Source: Candidatus Cloacimonadota bacterium (GTDB lineage Bacteria > Cloacimonadota > Cloacimonadia > JGIOTU-2). From it: 36,200 nt of DNA. The translations under genes were made by a program, and so were the position numbers. Below, piece after piece: positions 15,111 through 23,253 of the stretch. Under the pieces are notes generated by a model, which had not been told where the DNA came from, did not search any database, and saw only the letters and a program-made list of their open reading frames with translations. Each line of letters starts with the position of its first letter. Within the stretch, counting starts at the first letter, position 1. Location: the NCBI GenBank assembly GCA_018334695.1, contig JAGXLO010000016.1, forward strand, positions 1 through 36,200, given 5' to 3'.

Positions 15111-18100
15111 TTATTCCACAACTTCAAGCTGCAGATAAACTTTTTTATTATTAATATTCCATTCTTTCATATCGGAATCATCTTCCATGCTAACAATATC
15201 ACGAGCTAGTGTTTCTTCGCTAATATACTTGTCATATTCATTTATAGTTTGTACAATCTCTTCATTTTCCGTATAGTATTTGATTTTTATTCTATCCATA
15301 ATGTCATAATCATTTTCTTTACGCATGAATTGAATTTTATTAACCAGCTCCCGGGCATGCCCTTCTTTTCTTAAGTCTTCATCAATGGTAATATCCAGAG
15401 CAACAAAAGTATTTTCATCCTGCTGAAAGGCATAGCCCTCTTTATTTTCTGCATTAATTTCCAGTGAATCGGGATTCAGTTTTACTTCTACCGTATCAAT
15501 ATCCATGTGATATACGCCTTTTTCACGAATCTCCTGCACAATATTCTTACCATCCACATTATTTAAAGCCTGGGCAATAGCAGGCATATGTTTTCCGTAT
15601 TTTGGTCCCAGCACTTTAAAATTGGGTTTAAGGTCATAACTGATAAATTGAGTTTTATCTTTTACATATTCAATATCTTTAATATTAATCTCTTCTACAA
15701 TCAGGTCTTTCATTTTCTCGATTACTTCTTTATGCTTTTTGGGAACATACAGGGTTGGCAAAGGTTGTCTTACTTTAATTTGAACTTCATTGCGAGCAGC
15801 ACGGGCCAGGGTTACTACATCAATGACCACTTTCATTTCTTCTTCCAGGGTTGTATTAATGAATTTTTCTTTATATACAGGATAATCAGCCAGGTGCACA
15901 CTCTCTTCATTGGTCAAGGTTTTATAAATTTCTTCCGAAATAAAGGGGGCATAGGGAGCGATAAGCAGGGCTGTGGTTTTTAGTACTTCATACAAAGTCA
16001 TATAGGCAGACACTTTATCATCTTCCATACCTGCAGCCCAGCAGCGTTTTCGGATTCGGCGAACATACCAGTTACTAACTTCATCCACTACAAAAGATTG
16101 TATTTCTCGGACTGCTTTTGTAAGATTATAATTATTTGTGTATTTGGTCACCTGTTTTATTACACTATTCAGGCGAGAGACAATCCAGCGGTCCACTTCC
16201 GGTCTGTCTTCGATTTCAATTTCAAAATTTTCATATTCAAAATCGTCGATATTCGCGTAAGTTATGAAAAAAGACAGAACATTTTTGAGAGTTCCAAAAA
16301 ATTTTTTATAGACTTCATCAATTCCATCCTGATCGAACTTAGTGGGGGTCCAGGGTGGGCTTACTGCCAGCATAAACCAACGAGTAGCATCTGCACCGTA
16401 GGTGTCCAGCACCTGGAAAACATCCAGGGTATTACCTCGCGACTTACTCATTTTTTTTCCTTTTTTATCAAGAACCAGATCATTCACCAGGCAGCGTTTA
16501 TAGGATGATTCTCCTTTAATATAGGTGGAGATAGCAAGGAGTGTGTAAAACCAACCACGTGTCTGATCAATACCTTCTGCAATAAAATCTGCAGGAAACC
16601 AATCTTCAGTAAAATTATCTTTATTTTCAAAGGGATAATGGCATTGGGCAAAGGGCATGGAGCCTGAGTCAAACCAGCAGTCAATAACTTCCGGTGTTCT
16701 TTGCATTTTTTCGCCACATTCAGGGCATTCCAGCACAATTTCATCCACATAAGGACGGTGCAAATCGATATCTTCCGGGACAGCGCTTCCATCTTTCATC
16801 TTACCATTTTCTCTGAGACCATTTATGGATTCAACAGATTCCTGTTTTCCGCATTTAGGACAAATCCAGATATTAAGTGGTGTGCCCCAGAATCTATCTC
16901 TGCTTATTGCCCAATCGATATTGTTCTCCAGCCAGTCACCGAATCTACCTTTACCCACATATTTCGGGTGCCATTCGATATTCTTATTATTTTCAATCAT
17001 CTGCTCTTTGAATTCGGTAGTTTTGATATACCATGATTTGCGGGCGAAATATATCAAGGGACTATCACAGCGCCAGCAAAAGGGATAAGTATGAACAATG
17101 GTGGATTTTTTATAGAGCAGATTGCGGTCTTTTAGATCTCTCATGATACCGGGATCCGCTTTTTTGATAAACTGCCCGGCCCAATCTGTAATCTCTTCCG
17201 TAAAATAACCTTTTTCATCTACAGGTTGAATAAATGGCAGGTCATAGCGTTTTCCGATCATAAAGTCTTCTTCACCAAAAGCAGGAGCAGTATGCACTAT
17301 ACCGGTACCATCTTCCAGAGTTACATAATCTCCCAGTGCCACATAAAAAGCTTTTTTATTGGGTTTAATAAAGGGAAAGAGCTGCTCATATTCTTTATTC
17401 TCCAGATCAACTCCAATATATTTTTCTACAATTTTATAATCTTCTTCAATAACATCCAGACATTTTTCTGCCAGAATGAAATATTCTTCATCAACTTTAA
17501 TTTTTACATAATCAAAGTTGGGGTGTACTACCAGAGCCACGTTTGAGATCAAAGTCCAGGGAGTAGTGGTCCAGGCTAGGAAGTATGTGTTTTCTTCGCC
17601 CTTGACTTTGAATTTTATAAAAATCGACGGGTCTTTTGTCTGTTCATAGCCCTGAGCTACTTCGTGGCTGGAGAGGGGAGTGCCGCAACTGGGGCAGAAG
17701 GGAACGATCTTTTTATCGGAGTAGATCATATCATTTTTCCAGAACTGATGTAAAAGCCACCAGACGCTTTCCATGTAATCGGGTTTTAGGGTAATATAGG
17801 GATTATCCAGATCGAGCCAGTAGCCCAGCAGTTCAGTCATCTGCCGCCATTCCTTTTCGTACTTAAATACTGACTCACGGCATTTTTTATTAAATTCTTC
17901 AATGCCATATTCTTCTATTTCACGTTTGTCTGAGATGCCAATCTGTTTTTGGACTTCTATCTCCACGGGTAAGCCATGTGTATCCCAGCCTGCTTTTCTT
18001 TTTACCTGAAAACCCTGCATGGTTTTATAGCGGCAGACTACATCCTTTAGGGTTCTGCTGATAGCATGGTGAATGCCAGGCATACCGTTAGCGGTAGGAG

Positions 18101-18239
18101 GACCTTCGTAAAATATAAACTTGTCGTCTCCCTCACGTATATCAATGCTTTTCTGAGCTATTTTATTCTCTGACCAGAATTTATTGATCCTATTTTCCAG
18201 ATCTGTTGCCTTCTCTTTTACATCGATCTCTTTAAACAT
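15111..18239 (-). CDS. ileS: Isoleucyl-tRNA synthetase
   Basis: IleS charges tRNA(Ile) and edits misactivated valine. The 1042-residue protein has the class I HIGH-type motif as PTANGMPGIHHAISRT (about residues 47-62) and GKKMSKSRGN near residue 600. Family residues WDTHGLPVE and the editing-domain segment AWTTTPWTLISNVAL are also present. The length and the CPSCGTPLSSHEVAQGY region fit the longer IleS2/eukaryote-like branch, which is often mupirocin-tolerant; that subtype call is inference. A Shine-Dalgarno (AAGGAG) precedes the ATG. Upstream lie an Ile-rich leader ORF and a terminator, suggesting attenuation control. Confidence 0.95.
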   Translation of the reverse strand: MFKEIDVKEKATDLENRINKFWSENKIAQKSIDIREGDDKFIFYEGPPTANGMPGIHHAISRTLKDVVCRYKTMQGFQVKRKAGWDTHGLPVEIEVQKQIGISDKREIEEYGIEEFNKKCRESVFKYEKEWRQMTELLGYWLDLDNPYITLKPDYMESVWWLLHQFWKNDMIYSDKKIVPFCPSCGTPLSSHEVAQGYEQTKDPSIFIKFKVKGEENTYFLAWTTTPWTLISNVALVVHPNFDYVKIKVDEEYFILAEKCLDVIEEDYKIVEKYIGVDLENKEYEQLFPFIKPNKKAFYVALGDYVTLEDGTGIVHTAPAFGEEDFMIGKRYDLPFIQPVDEKGYFTEEITDWAGQFIKKADPGIMRDLKDRNLLYKKSTIVHTYPFCWRCDSPLIYFARKSWYIKTTEFKEQMIENNKNIEWHPKYVGKGRFGDWLENNIDWAISRDRFWGTPLNIWICPKCGKQESVESINGLRENGKMKDGSAVPEDIDLHRPYVDEIVLECPECGEKMQRTPEVIDCWFDSGSMPFAQCHYPFENKDNFTEDWFPADFIAEGIDQTRGWFYTLLAISTYIKGESSYKRCLVNDLVLDKKGKKMSKSRGNTLDVFQVLDTYGADATRWFMLAVSPPWTPTKFDQDGIDEVYKKFFGTLKNVLSFFITYANIDDFEYENFEIEIEDRPEVDRWIVSRLNSVIKQVTKYTNNYNLTKAVREIQSFVVDEVSNWYVRRIRKRCWAAGMEDDKVSAYMTLYEVLKTTALLIAPYAPFISEEIYKTLTNEESVHLADYPVYKEKFINTTLEEEMKVVIDVVTLARAARNEVQIKVRQPLPTLYVPKKHKEVIEKMKDLIVEEINIKDIEYVKDKTQFISYDLKPNFKVLGPKYGKHMPAIAQALNNVDGKNIVQEIREKGVYHMDIDTVEVKLNPDSLEINAENKEGYAFQQDENTFVALDITIDEDLRKEGHARELVNKIQFMRKENDYDIMDRIKIKYYTENEEIVQTINEYDKYISEETLARDIVSMEDDSDMKEWNINNKKVYLQLEVVE

Positions 18240-18261
18240 ATCACCATCTCCTTAAATTTAA

Positions 18262-18294
18262 TAAAAAAACCGCAATAGGAAGCCTATTACGGTT
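18262..18294 (-). terminator. Intrinsic terminator in the ileS leader (attenuator)
   Basis: On the minus strand AACCGTAATAGG (18294-18283) and CCTATTGCGGTT (18279-18268) form a 12-bp stem with one G-T pair and a 3-nt loop, followed by a run of seven T. It ends about 22 nt before the ileS start, after the leader ORF, so it would stop transcription before the gene unless prevented. Confidence 0.8.
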
Positions 18295-18323
18295 AAAAGA
18301 ATTGCTTCTTTCAGCCGTTTGTG

Positions 18324-18371
18324 TTAAATTATAATAACTTCTGTTTCTGCAAGAAATTTATTTGTCTTCAT
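18324..18371 (-). CDS. ileS leader peptide MKTNKFLAETEVIII (attenuation)
   Basis: A 15-codon frame ends GTT-ATT-ATA-ATT-TAA, that is Val and three consecutive Ile codons just before the stop, upstream of isoleucyl-tRNA synthetase and its leader terminator. This is the layout of ribosome-mediated attenuation. TTCTTGCAG (18355-18347, inside the ORF) can pair with CTGAAAGAA (18314-18306) at 8 of 9 positions. GAAGC (18308-18304) can pair with GCTTC in the terminator loop (18283-18279). A ribosome stalled on the Ile codons would mask the first arm and free the second. There is no Shine-Dalgarno, but the ATG lies 31 nt after a TTGACA box, consistent with leaderless translation. Confidence 0.7.
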   Translation of the reverse strand: MKTNKFLAETEVIII

Positions 18372-18379
18372 GTGGACTG

Positions 18380-18408
18380 TAAAATCAAATTCATTATTCG
18401 GTTGTCAA
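18380..18408 (-). promoter_or_regulatory. Putative ileS promoter
   Basis: On the minus strand TTGACA (18408-18403) is followed after 17 nt by ATTTTA (18385-18380). The leader-peptide ATG begins 31 nt after the -35 box, the same geometry as the heptosyltransferase promoter at 15073. Confidence 0.5.
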
Positions 18409-18523
18409 GAATTTCAGGATGGATTGGAAATTGCAGATTCATAATTTTATTACAAATTAAGCATCATTCTTATTAATTTTATCTGTAATTGAAATTTGAA
18501 CAAATTGCTCTGCTTTTGGAAGT

Positions 18524-18557
18524 GTTTTGACTGCGTCAAAACAGCATCGACACAGTC
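18524..18557. repeat. Two overlapping, mutually exclusive hairpins
   Basis: GTTTTGAC (18524-18531) pairs perfectly with GTCAAAAC (18535-18542) over a 3-nt loop. The overlapping GACTGCGTC (18529-18537) pairs with GACACAGTC (18549-18557) at 8 of 9 positions. Both cannot form together. No gene adjoins it closely; it lies among REP-like repeats in the 18372-18965 gap, where apart from the ileS promoter and the repeats listed here I see nothing. Confidence 0.5.
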
Positions 18558-18604
18558 TAGGCACACCAAAGTAAACAAAAATTTAATAAGTAAACAATCA
18601 ATAT

Positions 18605-18628
18605 CCGCCACGGAATGATCCGTGACGG
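18605..18628. repeat. REP-like hairpin
   Basis: CCGCCACGGA (18605-18614) and TCCGTGACGG (18619-18628) pair at 9 of 10 positions over the loop ATGA. The arm sequence CCGTGACG also occurs at 280-287. It lies 46 bp from copy B of the composite repeat, so the two may form one larger repeat element. Confidence 0.6.
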
Positions 18629-18674
18629 TATTTGTAGTTATTGTAAAAAAAATGAAGATAGGATAAATTATTAT

Positions 18675-18740
18675 AAGTCCCTGAAGGGACTATGCTTTAT
18701 TGGTTATTTCAAATGCCACAAGCTGAAGCTTGCGGTTAAT
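18675..18740 (-). repeat. Composite palindromic intergenic repeat, copy B
   Basis: It contains a perfect AGTCCCT-GA-AGGGACT palindrome and a CAAGCT-GA-AGCTTG palindrome. The reverse complement aligns with 2477-2543 along its whole length with conserved order and spacing (66 against 67 bp). The arms are better preserved here than in copy A. Confidence 0.7.
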
Positions 18741-18965
18741 GAGAAGCTTTTCATTAATTTTTTTAACCATTCCTTCTCCTTCTTTCATAGTGTCAACCTA
18801 TTTTAGGATTAGAGTCATTTTTATATCCTTTATGGGCTTACAGATTTAAAATATTTAAAAGAGAGCTGTCAAATAATTTGCACTTTAGCAAAGATTTTAT
18901 ATTATAACTCTATTTCTACTTAATTAGATAATCCAGGTCAGTCAACCTAATTATATCAAAATATA

Positions 18966-19418
18966 TTATCGGGCATAGTTGCCAATAAGCTCTGCTTTCT
19001 CCAATATATCTTTATCCATAGCCTTTTCCAGCTCTGATTTTGTAACTCCAGCTTTTAGATTCAACATTTTATCAAGGGCATAAAGTTTAAAGAAATATCT
19101 GTGTTCTTCACCGGGTGGACAGGGTCCGCCGTAACCAAATTTATGAAAGTCATTTATGCCCTGCCTGGCACCGTTAGCTAACTCCTGAACTTGTGTTACA
19201 TTCTCTTCCAAACTGTCTACATCTGCCGGAATATTAAAAATCACCCAGTGTACCCAGGTCCCGGCAGGAGCGTCAGGGTCGTCACAGATGAGAGCAAAAC
19301 TTTTTGTATTCTCCGGTGCATTTTCCCATTTAAGTGAAGGGGATACATTCTTACCATCGCAAGTATATTTTTCCGGTATCATTTCTTCCTGTTTAAAGGC
19401 ATTACTTGTCAATTTCAT
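18966..19418 (-). CDS. PEBP/YbhB-family protein
   Basis: This 150-residue protein is a bacterial member of the phosphatidylethanolamine-binding/Raf-kinase-inhibitor-like family. It has the ligand-pocket motifs ICDDPDAPAGTWVHWVIFNIP and GYGGPCPPGEEHRYFFKLYALD, both nearly canonical. There is no signal peptide, so it is cytoplasmic. The physiological role of bacterial PEBP proteins is largely unknown. An excellent ribosome site (AAAGGAGG) lies eight bases before the ATG. It follows nfo with a 96-bp gap and may be expressed separately. Confidence 0.92.
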   Translation of the reverse strand: MKLTSNAFKQEEMIPEKYTCDGKNVSPSLKWENAPENTKSFALICDDPDAPAGTWVHWVIFNIPADVDSLEENVTQVQELANGARQGINDFHKFGYGGPCPPGEEHRYFFKLYALDKMLNLKAGVTKSELEKAMDKDILEKAELIGNYAR

Positions 19419-19514
19419 GGAATAGCCTCCTTTAGAGTTATTCTGACATCCGAAGTTACATAATAAAAACGTACGGAATGCCAGTAAAATTAAATTTTTT
19501 TATCATAATTATTA

Positions 19515-20360
19515 TTACTCTTTCTCCAATTTATAGAGTAATTCTATCTCTTGCTGCCAGATCTCCGGCTCCGGAGTCTCCAGTATAATCGGTATTTCAT
19601 CAAACCGCTCGTCCTGCATAATGAATTTAAAAGCATCCATGCCGATAAGACCTTTTCCCAGGGAGGCGTGTCGATCCACTTTACTACCAAGTTCTTTTTT
19701 AGCATCATTCAAATGCATACCGCACAATTTATCAAATCCGATAATCTTATCAAACTCAGTAAATGTCTTTTCAAATGCTTGTTTAGTTCGTATATCATAA
19801 CCGGCAGCAAAACTGTGGCAAGTATCATAGCAAACTCCAACACTATCCTTATCTTCCACCATTTCAATGATTTCTGCAAGTTGTTCAAATCTGTAACCCA
19901 GGGTTGTGCCCTGCCCGGCAGTTGTTTCCAGAACAGCAGTAACTCCTTTTGTTCTATCTAAAGCCATATTTATTGATTCGGCAATCTGCTTCATACAATC
20001 TTTGGGGGTTATTTTATTCAGGTGATTTCCGGGATGGAAGTTAAGCATTTTCAAGCCCAGTTTTTCGCAGCGTTGCATCTCGTCAAAAAAGGCATTACGA
20101 GATTTCTCTAATTTGGCTTTTACCGGCTGTCCCAGATTTATCAAATAACCGCTGTGAGGCAAGATCTGTTTCGGTGTATAATTAAACTCAGAACAATTTT
20201 CTGTGAATCCGGAAATATTTTCTGCGGTTAAAGGTTTTGCTTGCCAGCGTCTTTGATTCTTGGTAAAAAGGGCAAAGCCTTTTGCTTTTATTTCATTCGC
20301 GTTTAGGGGAGCGTTCTGTACTCCACCACTTGCACTTACATGCGCTCCTACATATTTCAT
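19515..20360 (-). CDS. nfo: Endonuclease IV (AP endonuclease)
   Basis: Nfo cleaves DNA 5' of abasic sites and some oxidised bases in base-excision repair, using three zinc ions. The 281-residue length matches E. coli Nfo. Motifs are [10 protein letters not shown], the metal-binding [11 protein letters not shown] and [43 protein letters not shown] and a terminal [13 protein letters not shown]. All zinc-ligand positions appear present. It has its own good promoter (20387-20415) and a GAGGT ribosome site. Confidence 0.95.
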   Translation of the reverse strand: MKYVGAHVSASGGVQNAPLNANEIKAKGFALFTKNQRRWQAKPLTAENISGFTENCSEFNYTPKQILPHSGYLINLGQPVKAKLEKSRNAFFDEMQRCEKLGLKMLNFHPGNHLNKITPKDCMKQIAESINMALDRTKGVTAVLETTAGQGTTLGYRFEQLAEIIEMVEDKDSVGVCYDTCHSFAAGYDIRTKQAFEKTFTEFDKIIGFDKLCGMHLNDAKKELGSKVDRHASLGKGLIGMDAFKFIMQDERFDEIPIILETPEPEIWQQEIELLYKLEKE

Positions 20361-20386
20361 ATTACCTCTATTCAGTTTAATTATTT

Positions 20387-20415
20387 ATTTTATCATAATC
20401 AATTTTAAATGTCAA
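20387..20415 (-). promoter_or_regulatory. Sigma-70-type promoter of nfo
   Basis: On the minus strand TTGACA (20415-20410) is separated by 17 nt from TAAAAT (20392-20387), a close match to the vegetative consensus. It lies 27 bp upstream of the nfo ATG. This is the best-formed promoter in the window. Confidence 0.7.
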
Positions 20416-20471
20416 ATTTTATGAAAAGAGAGAATAAATATGAGAAGGAAAGTAAAATTAAATTGTGGCAG

Positions 20472-20963
20472 TTAGAAAAAACGGGGGAAGAATAGATTTA
20501 TCATTTGCAAAGTGATATTGGCATACAGCCCTGCCAATAGATCATCCAGAATAACTCCCCAGCCGTGTGGTAATAATTGCACCTCATCAATAATGGGAGG
20601 CTTGGCAATATCAAAAATTCTAAAGGTAATAAAAGCATAGATAGCTACAAGCAATGAATGTGGCATAAACAAGACAGCTACAAGATAGCCCAAAACTTCG
20701 TCGATAACAATCTTTTTGCTGTCACGTCCCCAATCTTTTTCAGCTGATTTAATTATGGGAACAAAAATTAATGTTAAAATTAAAATGGAGCTAAACAACA
20801 AAAAATTTGGCAAGAAAAGTACTTGATGCTGCGGTGACAAGAAATCAAAGAAAAAGTAATATACAACTGCAATGGCTACAGAAGTGATAGTACCAGAAGC
20901 ATAGGGAAAGTATCCCAGGAAACCTACAGAAACCAGAAAATTTCTAAAAAATTTTAGTTTCAT
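20472..20963 (-). CDS. pgpA: Phosphatidylglycerophosphatase A
   Basis: PgpA dephosphorylates phosphatidylglycerophosphate to phosphatidylglycerol in the inner membrane. The 163-residue protein has family motifs YFPYASGTITS near the start, IVIDEVLGYLVA in the middle, and FRIFDIAKPP…HGWGVILDDLLAGLYAN near the end, with the acidic metal-binding residues retained. At least three hydrophobic segments are visible. The ATG overlaps the murA stop (ATGA), so translation is coupled. It is the last gene of prmC-murA-pgpA. Confidence 0.92.
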   Translation of the reverse strand: MKLKFFRNFLVSVGFLGYFPYASGTITSVAIAVVYYFFFDFLSPQHQVLFLPNFLLFSSILILTLIFVPIIKSAEKDWGRDSKKIVIDEVLGYLVAVLFMPHSLLVAIYAFITFRIFDIAKPPIIDEVQLLPHGWGVILDDLLAGLYANITLQMINLFFPRFF

Positions 20964-22210
20964 TTAACTCTTTTTATATCGGCACCAAGCTTTTGCAGTT
21001 TTTCTTCCAGTTTGTCATGCCCTCTATCCAGATGATAGATTCTGCTTATTTCAGTCTTCCCTTCTGCATAAAGGCTGGCTACCACCAGTGAAGCTCCTGC
21101 TCTAATATCGGAAGCCATAACTGGAGCACCTGAAAGCTTTGCACCACCTTTTATGATCAATTCATTTTCATTCAATTTTAGATTAGCACCCAATCTTTGT
21201 AATTCGGTAGTGTAGATAAATCTATCGGAGAAAATCGTTTCCAGAATTGAGCTATCTCCTTCTATGGTAGAAAGTAAGGAGCAGAATTGAGGTTGGAGAT
21301 CCGTGGGAAAACCGGGGTAGGGATTGGTAGTTATTTCTATGGGATGTTTAGGACCTTTACTGTTTAGAGAAATACTGTTTTCTGTAGTAGAAATTTGAAA
21401 GCCTGCTTCTTCCAGCTTATCCAGGACAATACCCAGATGATCAGGATTACAATCTTCTACAGTAATAGAGCCCCTTGTGATAGCCGCTGACAAGAGAAGA
21501 GTTCCGGTTTCAATTCTATCCGGTATTAATGAGGCATCGGCTGAATGCAATTTTTCCTTACCTTTGATAATGAGTGTCTCAGTCCCGATTCCTTTTATAT
21601 CCGCACCCATTCTTACTAAAAATTCTGCCAAAGCCGCAATTTCCGGCTCGCAGGCTGCATTTTGTATTTTTGTTTCACCTTCAGCCAGTACTGATGCCAT
21701 GAGAATATTGGCAGTGGCTCCTACACTTTTTTTCTCAAAATAAATTCCTGTTCCCTTAAGTCTATTTGCAGTAGCGTAAATATAACCGTGCTTCAACTCG
21801 ATATTAGCTCCAAGTTTTCGTAACCCTTTTAGGTGCAGATCAATAGGTCTGGCACCAAGTGCGCAGCCTCCCGGGAAAGAAACTCTTGCCTCTCCTTTTC
21901 TGGCAACGAGAGGTCCTAATACATAAATTGAAGCGCGCATAGTTTTTACTAATTCATAAGGAGCTTCATGGTTTTTGCAACCATTTGTTTTGATTTTAAT
22001 TTTTCCATCTCCCCATTCAATTTCGGCTCCGATATTATTTAATAATTTCGCCATAGTACGAATATCAGTAAGATTGGGAACATTGGTTATCTCATATTTA
22101 CCTTCAGCTAACAAGGTGGCAGCTAAAATTGGTAAACCTGCATTTTTAGCCCCATTTACACTAACCGTTCCTTTTATATTTGCTTTTCCTTTTACAATAT
22201 ACTTATCCAT
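20960..22210 (-). CDS. murA: UDP-N-acetylglucosamine 1-carboxyvinyltransferase
   Basis: MurA transfers enolpyruvate from PEP to UDP-GlcNAc, the first committed step of peptidoglycan synthesis. The 416-residue length is standard. NGAKNAGLPILAATLLAEG contains the conserved Lys-Asn substrate pair. The catalytic cysteine is present at residue 116 (PGGCALGARPIDLHL), so the enzyme should be the fosfomycin-sensitive type. SVGATANILMASVLAEG, PYPGFPTDLQPQF and DIRAGASLVVASLYAEG complete the signature. It lies five bases after prmC and overlaps pgpA. Confidence 0.96.
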   Translation of the reverse strand: MDKYIVKGKANIKGTVSVNGAKNAGLPILAATLLAEGKYEITNVPNLTDIRTMAKLLNNIGAEIEWGDGKIKIKTNGCKNHEAPYELVKTMRASIYVLGPLVARKGEARVSFPGGCALGARPIDLHLKGLRKLGANIELKHGYIYATANRLKGTGIYFEKKSVGATANILMASVLAEGETKIQNAACEPEIAALAEFLVRMGADIKGIGTETLIIKGKEKLHSADASLIPDRIETGTLLLSAAITRGSITVEDCNPDHLGIVLDKLEEAGFQISTTENSISLNSKGPKHPIEITTNPYPGFPTDLQPQFCSLLSTIEGDSSILETIFSDRFIYTTELQRLGANLKLNENELIIKGGAKLSGAPVMASDIRAGASLVVASLYAEGKTEISRIYHLDRGHDKLEEKLQKLGADIKRVK

Positions 22211-22215
22211 ATTTA

Positions 22216-23103
22216 CTACTCTTTCATTTTTAATATCATAACTCTATCGCGATCATTAAAATCTTTATTTATCCCTAAAACTTCAAAACTATGTTTATCA
22301 GCAAGTTGCATAACATCTTCAGCCTGTTCAGCTCCTATTTCCAGGAATACTCTTGCATCATCCTTCAAATAGTCTCTACTTTTTGATAATATAGATTTAT
22401 AATATTTCAATCCCCTCTCTCCTGCCAGAAGCGCTTGTTTGGGTTCATGGTCTTTAATCACCAGAGGCAAATCATCCCAATCTTCTTCTGCAATGTAGGG
22501 CGGATTGGATGTTATTATATCAAATATTGCGTCCACTTTTTCAAGAAGATCAGATTCAATTAATTTAACATTGTTCATGTCGTATTTTTGGAAATTCCTC
22601 TCAGCGTTTTTCAGAGAAGCAGACAAAACATCTGTTACAGTAAAATTGATATCACAATCTTTATCTTCAAAATATTTGTGAATAGAGATGGGAATAACCC
22701 CTGTTCCTGTACCCAAATCCAAAATATTACAGTTTCTCTTATCACTATTTTTCAGATAAGTTACTACAGCATCCACCAGCACTTCGGTTTCTGGTCTGGG
22801 AATTAAAACACCTTCATTCACATAAATTTTATGACCATAGAACTCTGTCTCGCCCAGTAAATATTGCAGGGGATAATGATCTGCTCTTTTTTTAATAAAT
22901 TTTTTTATTTTTGCTAATTTTTTTGCGGGTAACACCTCATCGTAATGCAAATAAAGTTTAACTCTGGATAGATTCAGAATTTTTGACATTATCATTTCGG
23001 CATTGAATTTAGGGGAATCAATGTTATGCTTTTTAAAATAATCAGAGGTCCAAAACAATACTTTTTTTATTGTCCAGACCTTATTTTTTTTATTATCTGA
23101 CAT
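22216..23103 (-). CDS. prmC: Peptide chain release factor N5-glutamine methyltransferase
   Basis: PrmC methylates the GGQ glutamine of release factors RF1 and RF2, raising termination efficiency. The 295-residue protein has an N-terminal helical domain, QYLLGETEFYGHKIYV, VLIPRPETEVLV, SAM motif I LDLGTGTGVIPISI and the catalytic NPPY motif (TSNPPYIAEEDW). All are canonical. It is the first gene of prmC-murA-pgpA and is divergent from the large Sec-containing gene, with TTGACA boxes facing each way in the 150-bp gap. Confidence 0.95.
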   Translation of the reverse strand: MSDNKKNKVWTIKKVLFWTSDYFKKHNIDSPKFNAEMIMSKILNLSRVKLYLHYDEVLPAKKLAKIKKFIKKRADHYPLQYLLGETEFYGHKIYVNEGVLIPRPETEVLVDAVVTYLKNSDKRNCNILDLGTGTGVIPISIHKYFEDKDCDINFTVTDVLSASLKNAERNFQKYDMNNVKLIESDLLEKVDAIFDIITSNPPYIAEEDWDDLPLVIKDHEPKQALLAGERGLKYYKSILSKSRDYLKDDARVFLEIGAEQAEDVMQLADKHSFEVLGINKDFNDRDRVMILKMKE

Positions 23104-23143
23104 AATGAATTTCTTACCTGTAGATTGTTGTAGGTATAATTTA

Positions 23144-23222
23144 TGTCAAGCTTAAAATAATTAATTCAATTTGTAGTAATCGCTTTAATTTCTTGACACC
23201 AAAAAACAATAAAACAGATAAA
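23144..23222. promoter_or_regulatory. Divergent promoter region between prmC and the secreted Sec protein gene
   Basis: TTGACA lies on the minus strand at 23149-23144 facing prmC. It lies on the plus strand at 23193-23198 facing the secreted protein gene, followed after 18 nt by GATAAA (23217-23222). The two boxes are 43 bp apart. A TATAAT at 23237-23242 is too close to the ribosome site to be the obvious -10 box. Confidence 0.45.
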
Positions 23223-23253
23223 TATGAACAATACTATATAATTAAGGAGAGAT

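Noticed and set aside
15588-17546. Plus-strand open frames opposite ileS
   Set aside because: They are antisense shadows of ileS, with no ribosome sites and unnatural composition.
18240-18410. T-box riboswitch upstream of ileS
   Set aside because: No AGGGTGG-type T-box sequence or specifier loop is visible; an Ile-ending leader ORF fits better.
18615-18806. 63-codon open frame in the repeat region
   Set aside because: It runs through the palindromic repeats, has no ribosome site and no recognisable protein pattern.
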